The position numbers were made by a program, and so were the translations under genes. A stretch of DNA of 64,000 nt from NCBI GenBank assembly GCA_023439045.1, contig JAEXOY010000043.1, positions 186,001 to 250,000 on the forward strand, in the 5' to 3' direction. Positions 33,674 through 42,767 of the stretch are shown one piece after another (position 1 is the first letter of the stretch; every line of letters starts with the position of its first letter). A model generated the notes under the pieces. That model did not search any database, was not told where the DNA came from, and saw only the letters and a program-made list of their open reading frames with translations. The DNA is from Bacillota bacterium. GTDB taxonomy: Bacteria; Bacillota; Clostridia; Acetivibrionales; DSM-1351.

Positions 33674-35200
33674 TTATTCCTTTTTACTACTTGTATAATA
33701 GCCTATCAAATCATCATTTAAGCCAATGTAGGAATTACTTTCATCGGTCATCGCTGATATTTCGATCAACGTAACCTCATTTCTTGATAGAACAATATTA
33801 ATATTTAGGCGTCCAGACTCGGGCTTGCTACTATTGGTAGAAAGCTTTGGCTGTGCAACCTGTTGCAATGTTCTGATCATACTCTTGCTTGGATACCTAG
33901 GGCGACCCATATCAATCCATGTTTTCATTGGATTTCCGTATTTCTCATTAACAGTTTGCTTTTTTATGAAAGCTAGTGGTTGCTCAAATGGAATAATAAC
34001 CTCTAATTCTTTCTCTGCCTCCCCATCGTTAACAGCTACCGCATTCCATGCTACCAAGGCAATTGAACCATCGGGTCTTCTTGTAACAATTATATTCTCG
34101 TCCCTATATAACTGCTCCTCGCCTAGTTTAGCAAAAAATGAGAACATATGAAACGTAGGCTTTGCAATGTTGTTTAGAGCCACTAATCCAAACCCACCAT
34201 GGAACTGAGCTCTAGGCACATCTGCTTCCTCAAAAACATCGCTAAACGTCCAATATGAGAAGGAATCAACATAATCTCCACCTTCGCTAATAATCCTCGC
34301 AAGATATGCAGCATTAAAAGCTGTATCATGTACCGGATTTAGAGGATGCCATGAGGTGTTATACTCAGTAATGTGAAACGGAAGGTTTGGAAATGCAGAA
34401 TTATCTATCATTTTCCTTACTTCTTTGAACTCATTTAGCATATAGTCTGCTTCCCATATATCTTGATACATAACCTGCGCAGTCCTAACTATAGGCTGAG
34501 ATGATGTATACGCATGCCTTGATACAAAGTCAACAGGTGCATTTTCCTTGTCGCAAAACTCCAGAAAATCCGTAATCCAGTGATCAGCACCACCACAAAT
34601 AGCCGGTCCTCCAACTTGAAGACGTTCGTCCACCTCTTTAACAGCTTTTGCAGTAACCCTGTATAGTTTAAAGTACTCCTGTTTATCTGCGTCCTTCCAG
34701 AATACTTGAAGATTTGGTTCGTTCCACACTTCAAATGGCCATGTAAGCACCTCATCAATACCATATCGGGATATAAAGTGGCTTACAACAGCCTTAATTA
34801 ACTGCGCCCACTTCTCATAATCCTTTGGTGGAGTAACATTTCCCCGCCAATAAAAAACTGTTTGCTCCCCTGAAGCCAGCTTTGAAGGCATAAAGCCAAA
34901 CTCTACAAAAGGTTTTAACCCTTTTTCAAGGTAGGAATCGAATATACGATCAATATATGTAAAATTATAGAATGATCTTATCTCACCATCTACTTCGTCT
35001 TCTCTATATATTCCCACATCATCATGCAAAAGACCATGCCCTCTTATATATGAAAATCCTATATTCTCCTGAACATATTCAAGGTTATCTTGATATTCCT
35101 TTTGCAGGGCTAAACCTAGCCTGCCAGTACCTATACACTTTTTCCAATTGCCTTTAAAGATGGAACCATTTGAACATTGCGGAACAAAAATACTTCTCAT
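33674..35200 (-). CDS. GH39 glycoside hydrolase, probable beta-xylosidase
   Basis: A 508-residue intracellular glycosidase (no signal peptide) of family 39. The general acid/base Glu is in F-E-V-W-N-E-P-N near 153-160, and the nucleophile Glu in H-I-T-E-Y-N-T-S near 263-270. The rest is the expected (beta/alpha)8 barrel plus a C-terminal beta-sandwich. It should remove xylose from imported xylo-oligosaccharides or related glycosides. The start is the ATG at 35200 (AGGAG seven bases upstream) rather than the longer frame. A candidate AraC site is centred about 104 bases upstream. It converges on the AraC gene. Confidence 0.9.
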   Translation of the reverse strand: MRSIFVPQCSNGSIFKGNWKKCIGTGRLGLALQKEYQDNLEYVQENIGFSYIRGHGLLHDDVGIYREDEVDGEIRSFYNFTYIDRIFDSYLEKGLKPFVEFGFMPSKLASGEQTVFYWRGNVTPPKDYEKWAQLIKAVVSHFISRYGIDEVLTWPFEVWNEPNLQVFWKDADKQEYFKLYRVTAKAVKEVDERLQVGGPAICGGADHWITDFLEFCDKENAPVDFVSRHAYTSSQPIVRTAQVMYQDIWEADYMLNEFKEVRKMIDNSAFPNLPFHITEYNTSWHPLNPVHDTAFNAAYLARIISEGGDYVDSFSYWTFSDVFEEADVPRAQFHGGFGLVALNNIAKPTFHMFSFFAKLGEEQLYRDENIIVTRRPDGSIALVAWNAVAVNDGEAEKELEVIIPFEQPLAFIKKQTVNEKYGNPMKTWIDMGRPRYPSKSMIRTLQQVAQPKLSTNSSKPESGRLNINIVLSRNEVTLIEISAMTDESNSYIGLNDDLIGYYTSSKKE

Positions 35201-35296
35201 TGAACTTCTCCTAAACAATAGCAAATACATATTTTGGTATCATAAGTTAATTATAGAGAAATTTATAGATAAAAGAAATAATTAATATTGCAAAAT

Positions 35297-35312
35297 ACTA
35301 CACAATATTATT
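35297..35312 (-). promoter_or_regulatory. ACTACACAATATTATT box upstream of GH39
   Basis: Differs at a single position from the boxes beside the AraC gene and lies 97 bp before the GH39 start, nearly the same distance (99 bp) as the first box lies from the oxidoreductase start. It also lies within the 206-base spacer downstream of which ends the CNNM-type gene. Confidence 0.55.
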
Positions 35313-35406
35313 CATCAAAAAAAATATTCAAACCTAATTAATTCTGAATAGGTATGAATATTATAATAAGTTTATAAACTACTATTTTATTAATGCAAAT
35401 TTATCT

Positions 35407-36708
35407 CTACAATTCTACACAAACCTTAACCTTAGCAATTCTTTTATCGTCTAATTCTTTAACCTTGAAAATTAAATTATTATACTCTAAAGTAAGGTCA
35501 TCTCCCTTATTGGGTATGCGTCCTAATTCTCCAATAATAAACCCACTTAAGGTATCATACTCATCAATAGGCAATTGTACATTTAGGAATTCACTTACCA
35601 CATCAAGGCTTGTTGTTCCATTTATAATAAATGTATTGTTGTCCTGCTTCTCAATATCTCGTTCTACTTCATCATCCTCATCAAATATATTCCCAACTAT
35701 TTCTTCAAGTAGATCCTCTAATGTTACTATTCCAGCAGTACCACCATATTCATCAATTATTATTGCAAGGTGAGTATTGCTCTTTTGCAGTTCTGCAAAA
35801 AGCTCATCAGTTTTCTTAGAAATAGGAACAAAATAGGGTTTTCGAATAATATTTGATAGGCTAAAATCTTCTTTTGGATTACCATTAGATAAGTAATCAA
35901 TTAAGTATTTGGAATGCATTACTCCCACAATATTATCTATATCATCCTCATAAACAGGTATTCTTGAATACTTTTCCTGCTTAACAAAAGCAATAACGTT
36001 TTCAAGCGTTTCGTTAATCGGCAATGCTGCAATCTCTGTTCTGTGGGTCATTATATCAGCAACTGTCTTATTATTGAACTCAAAAATATTATTTATCATT
36101 TCTTTTTCATTTTCATGAATAGTGCCCTTTTCCTCACCAACGTCCACCATCATACGAATTTCTTCTTCTGTTATTTCTTCATCTTCTTCATTTGGATCTA
36201 CACCAAATAATCTTACAATTGTATTTGTAGAAAATGTAAGGAATTTAACGAAAGGAGACGCCAATAAGGAAATGAGATAAATAGGTCTGGCAACAAACAT
36301 AGCTATAGATTCAGCCTTTTTCATTGCAAGCCTTTTAGGAACTAGTTCACCAAGCACAAGTGTAAAATATGATAACAATAAAGTAATTGCTATTAAGCAA
36401 ATATTTTTAAGTACTGCTGCGGGTATTTGAAGGCCTGTTTTTTGAATAGCTTCCACCAAGCGACCAGCAAAACTCTCAGCAGCAAAAGCACTCGCAAGGA
36501 ATCCAGCAAGAGTAATACCAATCTGAATTGTGGCAAGAAACTTACTAGGTTCCCCCAATAAATTTTTCAGCAATATAGCTTTCTTATTACCACCCTCAGC
36601 CATAAGTTTAATCTTATTATCGTTTATAGAAATTAAAGCTATTTCTGATGCTGCAAAAAAAGCATTTAGCACTATAAGAATTAGTAAAAGCATAATCTCT
36701 GTTAACAT
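35407..36708 (-). CDS. CNNM/CorC-type transporter with CBS pair (hemolysin-like)
   Basis: A 433-residue protein of the UPF0053 group: an N-terminal DUF21 membrane domain with about four spans (to 170; A-F-F-A-A-S-E-I-A-L and G-E-L-V-P-K-R are family marks), two CBS domains (about 200-325; M-T-H-R-T-E-I and D-E-Y-G-G-T-A-G-I-V-T-L-E-D), and a C-terminal CorC/HlyC domain. Relatives export Mg2+ or other divalent ions (CNNM, MpfA). The hemolysin name is historical. The CBS pair suggests nucleotide or Mg-ATP control. GGGGGAG lies before the ATG. A 31-codon open frame precedes it. Confidence 0.9.
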   Translation of the reverse strand: MLTEIMLLLILIVLNAFFAASEIALISINDNKIKLMAEGGNKKAILLKNLLGEPSKFLATIQIGITLAGFLASAFAAESFAGRLVEAIQKTGLQIPAAVLKNICLIAITLLLSYFTLVLGELVPKRLAMKKAESIAMFVARPIYLISLLASPFVKFLTFSTNTIVRLFGVDPNEEDEEITEEEIRMMVDVGEEKGTIHENEKEMINNIFEFNNKTVADIMTHRTEIAALPINETLENVIAFVKQEKYSRIPVYEDDIDNIVGVMHSKYLIDYLSNGNPKEDFSLSNIIRKPYFVPISKKTDELFAELQKSNTHLAIIIDEYGGTAGIVTLEDLLEEIVGNIFDEDDEVERDIEKQDNNTFIINGTTSLDVVSEFLNVQLPIDEYDTLSGFIIGELGRIPNKGDDLTLEYNNLIFKVKELDDKRIAKVKVCVEL

Positions 36709-36761
36709 TTTTCTCCCCCAAAATATTATAATAAAAAAATAAATTAATACACTATAATATT

Positions 36762-36857
36762 TTAAGGCCGTCTGTAGAAAAAGTTCTTTGACTTACCTTT
36801 ACTTTTTACTAAAATTCTTACTAGTGCGTTACTACTTCGTATATCACCATCGTCCAT
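36762..36857 (-). CDS. Small 31-residue basic open frame
   Basis: ATG at 36857 with GGAGGTGGGAAAAAC in front, an excellent ribosome site, and 31 codons ending TAA. The product has an acidic start (M-D-D-G-D-I-R) and a strongly basic second half (R-I-L-V-K-S-K-G-K-S-K-N, then F-F-Y-R-R-P). No family is recognised. It ends 53 bases upstream of the CNNM-type gene in the same direction, so it could be a leader peptide or a genuine small protein. The flanking 36709-36761 and 36858-37008 stretches are AT-rich with nothing else visible. Confidence 0.45.
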   Translation of the reverse strand: MDDGDIRSSNALVRILVKSKGKSKNFFYRRP

Positions 36858-37008
36858 GTTTTTCCCACCTCCAATACTACTTTATTAACTTTATACTATA
36901 ATATTAATACCTAATTATGTCAAGGCACTAATACACTTCTCATATACCTCTTAAGGCTTACTGCTAACATCTGTATGGTCTTCTCATAATTAGTCAAGCT
37001 TATTACTC

Positions 37009-37108
37009 ATCAAACTTTTACATTTATCGATTATCAAACTTTTACATTTATCGATTATCAATCTTTTACATTCTCCAATTTTCAAGTTTACATTTATTCC
37101 TTATCAAG
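37009..37108. repeat. 24-bp tandem repeat reaching a stop codon
   Basis: ATCAAACTTTTACATTTATCGATT-type units start at 37009, 37033 and 37057, followed by two decayed copies, the last overlapping the K-L-D-K-E-stop end of the DUF368 gene (near 37094-37108). Confidence 0.8.
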
Positions 37109-37924
37109 CTTTCCTAATAAATAAATTGACATAAACCCCGCCACAAATGATATAGGACTAAGTACCAAATAAATTCCATTTGGAATACCCGGAAATACGC
37201 TTACCATTGAACCAATAATAAATCCTAATATAATAAGGTAAGTTGGCCTTGGATGTTTGTTCAGAGCATTTTCCAAAAGCTTTGTAGTAAGTATTATGCC
37301 AAGCAATAATCCAATCCCCAAAGGCATAATAAATTCAACCTCAAAGTTGGTAATTGAATTAATAGTCTTTTCATACATGCCCAATACCAGAAGCATATAC
37401 GAAACACTAATCCCAGGTAGTACAAGCGCAACTGCTGCAACTATTCCTGTACACAACAGCATTACATACCCACCTACCCCATTCCAGTTACCTAAGTCCA
37501 TCATATCCTGAGGTATCATCCCAAGTAGAGTTACTAATATAATACCCACTATAACGTATACTACAGCTGTTATAATTTTTTGACTAGTGTATGCCTTTTT
37601 GCTTTCTGTCTCGTGAGCCTTCCTAAATATAAATGGTACACTTCCCGCAACAGCTCCTAGGAAAAAATACATCATAATAAAGTTATATTTTTCTGTGAGT
37701 ATGGATAATGGTTTGGCAAAAAGCACCATACCAATTATTCCAAATAACCCGATAAACAATAAGTAAATTGCATTTTTCTTTTTGTCCTTGAAAAATGAGC
37801 TTACTGCTGAAATCATATCATTATAAATTCCTAGCAGCAATGCCATGGTGCCCCCGCTCACGCCAGGAACTAGCATTGAGCCTCCGATAATTATAGCTTT
37901 GAGTGCAAGTATTAACTTTCTCAT
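37094..37924 (-). CDS. DUF368 membrane protein, PopT-like undecaprenyl-phosphate translocase
   Basis: A 276-residue integral membrane protein with about eight spans. Two related signatures, L-V-P-G-V-S-G-G-T-M near 18-27 and L-V-L-P-G-I-S-V-S-Y near 167-176, show an internal duplication of the fold. DUF368 proteins (PopT) were recently shown to help flip undecaprenyl phosphate back across the membrane for reuse in wall synthesis; that role is transferred here by family. The start is the ATG at 37924, after GAGG; an in-frame GTG lies six bases upstream. Expression appears controlled by a manganese riboswitch and terminator in the leader. Confidence 0.87.
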   Translation of the reverse strand: MRKLILALKAIIIGGSMLVPGVSGGTMALLLGIYNDMISAVSSFFKDKKKNAIYLLFIGLFGIIGMVLFAKPLSILTEKYNFIMMYFFLGAVAGSVPFIFRKAHETESKKAYTSQKIITAVVYVIVGIILVTLLGMIPQDMMDLGNWNGVGGYVMLLCTGIVAAVALVLPGISVSYMLLVLGMYEKTINSITNFEVEFIMPLGIGLLLGIILTTKLLENALNKHPRPTYLIILGFIIGSMVSVFPGIPNGIYLVLSPISFVAGFMSIYLLGKLDKE

Positions 37925-37950
37925 TTCCACCTCATTAGTTCATATTTTAT

Positions 37951-37990
37951 AAAAAACTCTGAAACAGCAAAATATTTCCTGCCTCAGAGT
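37951..37990 (-). terminator. Leader terminator of the DUF368 gene
   Basis: On the minus strand ACTCTGAGGCAG pairs with CTGTTTCAGAGT and is followed by six T residues, ending 27 bases before the start codon. The 5' arm re-uses the CTCT that closes riboswitch helix P1, so the two folds exclude each other. Confidence 0.85.
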
Positions 37991-38068
37991 CTCACGAATT
38001 GTTGGATAACCGAGGTTTTAGCCGTATTGACGATTAGCCATCTGCAATTCAGAACGTTACTCCCTCTA
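37985..38068 (-). promoter_or_regulatory. yybP-ykoY (manganese) riboswitch aptamer
   Basis: Read on the minus strand: AGAGGGAGTAAC opens (family motif GGGGAGUAG); a small hairpin TCTG-AATTG-CAGA follows (P2); then ATCGTCAATACGG, matching the conserved UCGUCAAU; ACCTCGG; and finally GTGAGACTCT, whose CTCT pairs with the opening AGAG to close P1. This is the order of conserved parts in yybP-ykoY RNAs, known Mn2+ sensors. Metal binding should hold P1, disrupt the terminator and turn the DUF368 gene on. Assigned by eye; a covariance search is the test. Confidence 0.8.
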
Positions 38069-38230
38069 TTACAATGAAAGTAATATTATGTATAATTTAC
38101 ATCTATTATATTTATGAATACTTTACATGTCAATATTCTTAGCATTTCTCTAGTCTGTGTTTTTTCGTAATATGTAACAAAATCGAATTAACATAACTCT
38201 AATTATTTTTTAAAAATGTACAATACTAGG

Positions 38231-38259
38231 TTGACATTGGTGAATTTGAATTATATAAT
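38231..38259 (+). promoter_or_regulatory. Consensus sigma-A promoter of the ROK regulator
   Basis: TTGACA (38231-38236), a 17-base spacer and TATAAT (38254-38259), all perfect. The transcript would begin near 38266 and run through an ATTAA-CGTAA-TTAAT inverted repeat that might be an autoregulatory operator. The rest of 38069-38317 is AT-rich without other features. Confidence 0.8.
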
Positions 38260-38317
38260 TAACGTAATTAATAAATGACTTTAAAAAATATATTATCTAA
38301 GTTAAGCGAGATTAATT

Positions 38318-39442
38318 ATGAAGCCATATATAGCATCTAACTTGAGAGATATGAATAGAAAGACAGTTTTTGACCTCATAGCAAATGTAGGTGAGATTTC
38401 ACGTTCTGAAATAACACAGTTGACTGGTATAAGTGCACCTACTGTTCTCAAGATTACTAATTATTTATGTGACAATGGTTTTATAATAAACGCCGGAGAG
38501 GGACAGTCAGCACTTGGTAGAAAGCCCCAAATGCTTAGATTTAACCCAAACTTCGCATACTCTATTGGCGTAGAGTACGAAGGCGATTATCTCAAAATGG
38601 GAATAGTTAATGTTAGCAGTGAAATTATCCTTAAAAAAACAATTCATGTAAAAAACGACTTTGCAGATGTAATTTCCCGAGTATTAATTGAAAACGTCGA
38701 AAGTCTTATACATGAGTCGGGTGTGCCAAAGAATAAGATTCATGGGATAGGTCTTGGTCTTCCTGGTGCAGTAGATATGGATAATAATGAGATTCGTTTA
38801 GGGCCTCTAGTAGGCGTTAACAATACCTATCCCTTAAATAGCTTTACTGAAACAATTACACAGTCACTAAATATGTCAACCTATTTATGCAATGATGTTA
38901 ATGCAGCTTCAATTGGAGAATACATAACAAGAAAGCTCAAGAATGAGGACCTAGTTTATATATCTTTAGGTACTGGTCTTGGCGGTGGAATTATTCTCGA
39001 TGGTAAGCTTCGCTTTGGAAAGCATTTTAATGCTGGCGAAATAGGTTCTCTTGTATATGATGATAATTTTAAAACGTCCGATGGTTTACCTGGATCACTT
39101 GAATCATTAATAAATATCCAGGCATTGCAAGAGAGATTTGAAGATTTTGATAACAGAGTAAAAAATAAAGTGAATATAAATGAAATTATTAATTATATTG
39201 CTCCATATCTCGGTATGACAATACTTAATATAATAAGTATTATTGATGTTAAACAAGTAGTTCTAGGAGGAATTATAGTTGACTTATTAGGAGAAGAGTT
39301 AGTAACAGCAGTTCTGAAACAATTTCATAAATTATCGGCACTAGATGTGAATATTGATTTGTGCAAAAGTGATGAACCAGGTATTATAGGTGCATCCCAT
39401 CTTATTACAAATGAGTACATCAAAAAAATATTCCTATCGTAA
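38318..39442 (+). CDS. ROK-family transcriptional regulator
   Basis: A 374-residue repressor-type ROK protein. A winged helix-turn-helix fills the first 65 residues (E-I-S-R-S-E-I-T-Q-L-T-G-I-S-A-P-T-V). The sugar-kinase-like domain follows, with G-L-G-L-P-G-A-V-D near 149, C-N-D-V-N-A-A-S near 190 (catalytic Asp equivalent) and G-T-G-L-G-G-G near 220. The zinc-binding C-x-C-G-x2-G-C of many ROK proteins is absent. It probably senses a sugar and controls the adjacent secreted deacetylase gene. The ribosome site is weak (GCGAG). It reads from a perfect sigma-A promoter. Confidence 0.88.
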   Translation: MKPYIASNLRDMNRKTVFDLIANVGEISRSEITQLTGISAPTVLKITNYLCDNGFIINAGEGQSALGRKPQMLRFNPNFAYSIGVEYEGDYLKMGIVNVSSEIILKKTIHVKNDFADVISRVLIENVESLIHESGVPKNKIHGIGLGLPGAVDMDNNEIRLGPLVGVNNTYPLNSFTETITQSLNMSTYLCNDVNAASIGEYITRKLKNEDLVYISLGTGLGGGIILDGKLRFGKHFNAGEIGSLVYDDNFKTSDGLPGSLESLINIQALQERFEDFDNRVKNKVNINEIINYIAPYLGMTILNIISIIDVKQVVLGGIIVDLLGEELVTAVLKQFHKLSALDVNIDLCKSDEPGIIGASHLITNEYIKKIFLS

Positions 39443-39637
39443 CTTTACTTAATTTACCAGATTAAACTTAATATCGCAGTTGAAATATAAATAACTTAGG
39501 TGTTTATATTTTATAGCATTTTATTAATAAACTTTATTAATTATTGTTTGATTTATTGTTTTTTTATTTTTAGTCTGTAATAGTTTTTAAGTAAACTTAA
39601 AAACTACAGAAAATATATTCAAGAGGAGAGATTTTAA

Positions 39638-42196
39638 ATGAAAATGGGTAAAAAAATCACTCGAGCAATTGCCGCTGCGTTATCACTAGCACTCGCAGTA
39701 TCAATTGCAGCACCTATGGATGCCTCTGCTACTAACCTGAACTCCAATGACAGAGGAGCAGAAAAATTGTGGATGGCTATCAAACAAATAACAGGTGTGT
39801 CTACAATAATGGACACCGGTGCACATCCTGATGATGAGCGTAATTCATTATTGGCTTACTGCTTACTCGAAAAGGGCGCTGAAACTGTTGCACTAATCAC
39901 TACTTACGGTGCAGGCGGACAGAACGCAATAGGTAGTGAAGCAGGCTTTGCTTATAGTGCTGTTCGTGCTAGAGAGCTACAAGAAGCAATGGACTTGATT
40001 GGCGGAGAACTAGAGATGATCTGCGAAGAGTACGACAACACTGCTATTGACTTCGGTTTTTCTAAGCTAGGTGAAGAAGCATTAGCTATCTGGGACGTTG
40101 AAGAACAAATCAAGAGAACTGTTCGTGCTATCCGTACATACAGACCTGACGTAGTATTCAACTCTGCAAACAATGTTCTTACTGAACATGGTCAGCACCA
40201 GGCAACTAATATAATCACAGCTGAAGCATTCAAGAGAGCTGCTGATCCAAACGCATATCCAGATCAGATAAAGGCTGGCTTACGTCCTTATCAGGCAAAG
40301 AAGCTCTATGATACTGGTACAGCTGATAACCACACAGCAAAAATGGACTACACCCTGTTTAATGAAATTCTTGGCTTAACTTATGACCAGTTTGGACAGA
40401 ATTCACGTTATTTCCATATTTCACAGAGTATGGGTAAAGTAACTGATGTAAGTGCAACTGCTGCTTCATACCACACACTAATAGCTACTTCTTTGGATAA
40501 GAAATTAACTGATAAAGAAGAAGATATGTTTGATGGTATTGAAATGACATACACTGACCTTGCTGCAAAATATGCTAAGAATAAGGATATTTACAGATTA
40601 TTTAATTCTCTTCAGGACGATGCTGATAAGATAGTTGCTGCATATCCAATTAATTCTAAGGTTACAAGTGCTACTCATGATATGATAGCTAATGTTACTA
40701 AGGGACTTGATACTGTAAAAAAATCAAAACTATCTGAAGAAGATAAATACGATTTAACTTTCAGACTTAATACAAAGCTAAATCAGCTTTATGAAGTAAG
40801 TGCGCAGAGCTCAAGCCTTATCGCAACTATTACTCCTGCTTCATATGAAGTAGCAAGAGGACAGAGCACAAAGGTTACAGTTCAATTGTACAATGGTGGA
40901 AAGAGCGATCTTAAGAACCTCAGCGTTAAGCTTAACACTCCAGCAGGCTGGACAGTTTCAGCACCAAAGGTAACAACTGCTTCAAAGATTGATTATAACA
41001 AAACAATAAAGTTTGAATACGAAGTTTCAATACCTAAGGATGCAGACTTATACCACCCATACGCAGAAATTCCAATGACTGCAACTGTTAGCTATAAGGT
41101 TGATGGAGTTGCTTCAAAGACAACTATAGAACCTAAGAAATTATTTGCTGTAATGCCTGAATACTCATTACAGTTATCACCAGAAAACTATGTACTCAAT
41201 ACTACTGTTGCAAATTCTACAATCCCTGTAACTGTTGGTGTTAAGTCATATGTTACTGGCAAGACTTCAACAACTGTAACATTGGATGCTCCATCAGGAT
41301 GGACAGTTGAACCAAAACAAGTAACTATTGAGTTTACTGGTAACAATCAGAATAAGACTGCTAACTTTACAATTACTCCACCAGCAAACCTAAAGGATGA
41401 AAAGCAATATTCTATAAAGGCTAAGGCTACAAGCGCAAATATGGTAAGCGACCAAACAGTACAGGTTATCAGCTATGACCATATTGGAACTACTTACTAC
41501 CTATATGACGCAGCTTTAACAGTTCAATCTGCAAATGTAATATTACCTGAAGGTCTCAAGGTTGGATACTTTGATTCAGGTAAGGATGAAGTTTACAAGT
41601 ACTTAGAGCAAATCGGTATGGATGTAACAGTTATCGGTGACAATGACGTAATGTATGGAGACCTTTCAAAGTTCGATACAATCGTACTTGGAATTCGTGC
41701 TTACAGAGATAGTGAAGCACTCATTACTGCAAACAACAGATTACTCGACTTCGTAGAAAAGGGTGGTAACCTAGTTGTTAACTATAGCCAGAATAGTGCA
41801 GCAGATAAATGGCAACCTAGCTTCGCTCCATATCCATTAAAGATAGGTTCACCTACTCTTACATGGCGTGTAGTTGAAGAAGATGCTAAGATGACTATAC
41901 TTGATCCAACTAACAAGGTATTCAGCACTCCAAACAAGATAGTTGAATCTGACTGGGATGGTTGGGTACAGGAACGTAGTATCTACAACATTTCAGAAGC
42001 AGATCCAAAGTACACTAAGCTCGTTTCAGCAATTGATAAGGGCTCTGATATAGTACAAGACGGACAGTGGTTGACAACTAACTATGGTAAGGGTGTTTAC
42101 ACTTATACTTCAATAGTTTGGTACCGTCAGCTCCAGCAGGCTATGGCACCAGGTGCTTACCGTATGTTCGTAAATATTCTTTCACAGAAGCAGTAA
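39638..42196 (+). CDS. Secreted multi-domain PIG-L-family deacetylase
   Basis: An 852-residue secreted protein. Signal peptide with cleavage expected after A-S-A near 31 and no lipobox. The PIG-L/LmbE-type N-acyl deacetylase domain starts with the zinc motif A-H-P-D-D-E (62-67), and a later E-H-G-Q-H-Q near 180 supplies the other His ligand. Two tandem beta-sandwich domains of the NEW3/CARDB type follow (each with P-x-G-W-T-V near 440 and 550). The C-terminal quarter resembles a class-I glutamine-amidotransferase-like fold (Y-F-D-S-G-K-D, later G-I-R-A-Y). It likely removes acetyl groups from an extracellular amino-sugar polymer. Adjacent ROK regulator fits a sugar role. It has its own terminator. 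Confidence 0.85.
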   Translation: MKMGKKITRAIAAALSLALAVSIAAPMDASATNLNSNDRGAEKLWMAIKQITGVSTIMDTGAHPDDERNSLLAYCLLEKGAETVALITTYGAGGQNAIGSEAGFAYSAVRARELQEAMDLIGGELEMICEEYDNTAIDFGFSKLGEEALAIWDVEEQIKRTVRAIRTYRPDVVFNSANNVLTEHGQHQATNIITAEAFKRAADPNAYPDQIKAGLRPYQAKKLYDTGTADNHTAKMDYTLFNEILGLTYDQFGQNSRYFHISQSMGKVTDVSATAASYHTLIATSLDKKLTDKEEDMFDGIEMTYTDLAAKYAKNKDIYRLFNSLQDDADKIVAAYPINSKVTSATHDMIANVTKGLDTVKKSKLSEEDKYDLTFRLNTKLNQLYEVSAQSSSLIATITPASYEVARGQSTKVTVQLYNGGKSDLKNLSVKLNTPAGWTVSAPKVTTASKIDYNKTIKFEYEVSIPKDADLYHPYAEIPMTATVSYKVDGVASKTTIEPKKLFAVMPEYSLQLSPENYVLNTTVANSTIPVTVGVKSYVTGKTSTTVTLDAPSGWTVEPKQVTIEFTGNNQNKTANFTITPPANLKDEKQYSIKAKATSANMVSDQTVQVISYDHIGTTYYLYDAALTVQSANVILPEGLKVGYFDSGKDEVYKYLEQIGMDVTVIGDNDVMYGDLSKFDTIVLGIRAYRDSEALITANNRLLDFVEKGGNLVVNYSQNSAADKWQPSFAPYPLKIGSPTLTWRVVEEDAKMTILDPTNKVFSTPNKIVESDWDGWVQERSIYNISEADPKYTKLVSAIDKGSDIVQDGQWLTTNYGKGVYTYTSIVWYRQLQQAMAPGAYRMFVNILSQKQ

Positions 42197-42216
42197 TAAT
42201 TAGATATAAAACAAAA

Positions 42217-42248
42217 AGGGATGATGCCTCTGGCATCATCTCTTTTTT
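42217..42248 (+). terminator. Terminator of the deacetylase gene
   Basis: GGGATGATGCC and GGCATCATCTC pair around TCT, followed by TCTTTTTT. It lies 21 bases after the stop codon. Confidence 0.9.
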
Positions 42249-42423
42249 GTTCTTGTAAACTTTTAATTAAACAGGCTCTATGTCAATTGTTGTTGTGGGT
42301 AGTTGTGGGTAAAAGAAAAGAATTTATCGCTCCAGCATTTTTTTGGCAAACTAAAAGAGCATTAAGTTAAAATCTCTAGTAAAATGGAGTTACCACACAA
42401 ACACTTTAAAAGGAGATTTAACT

Positions 42424-42627
42424 ATGCTCTATACTAATTATACAGAAGAATTGACTGGCCTAGGCCTAAAAGATATTTTAATAAAATCGTTAGAAAGAGG
42501 CAGTAATTTATCTCAATATTTCTTAAATACAAGAATCACAAAAGTGTCAACATGTAGTAATTGACATGAGTGGCCCTTACAAAAGTCTTGCCAAGAGTGT
42601 ATTTCCACGAGCAAAAATAGTCAGACC
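42424..42627 (+). pseudogene. ISL3-family transposase remnant
   Basis: A good ribosome site (AAAAGGAG) and ATG open a 46-codon frame (Y-T-E-E-L-T-G-L-G-L-K-D-I) like the N-terminus of ISL3 transposases. It stops, and in another frame 42569-42627 reads D-M-S-G-P-Y-K-S-L-A-K-S-V-F-P-R-A-K-I-V, the central catalytic motif of the same family. Most of the gene is deleted between and after these parts. Confidence 0.7.
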
Positions 42628-42707
42628 TTAATCATTGATATGCCCATTGTCAATTTCTTAGCATAATTTTGATATTTTAGTGCAGGGCTATATTTTTGCC
42701 TTGACAT
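42621..42707 (-). pseudogene. IS3-family OrfA N-terminal remnant
   Basis: GGAGG and ATG at 42707 open a 28-codon frame beginning M-S-R-Q-K-Y-S-P-A-L-K-Y-Q, as in IS3-group OrfA proteins. It quickly leaves the family pattern and stops where it meets the ISL3 remnant. The IS3-type end lies 60-80 bases upstream of the start, at the expected place. Confidence 0.6.
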
Positions 42708-42767
42708 AATAAATCCTCCATAAGTAGACTTTGGTATTTACCTTGTCTGTTTATGAAGGATCATATC

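Noticed and set aside
36709..36900. Mg2+ (M-box or ykoK) riboswitch before the CNNM-type gene
   Set aside because: No conserved core could be found by eye; the region is AT-rich with a small open frame instead.
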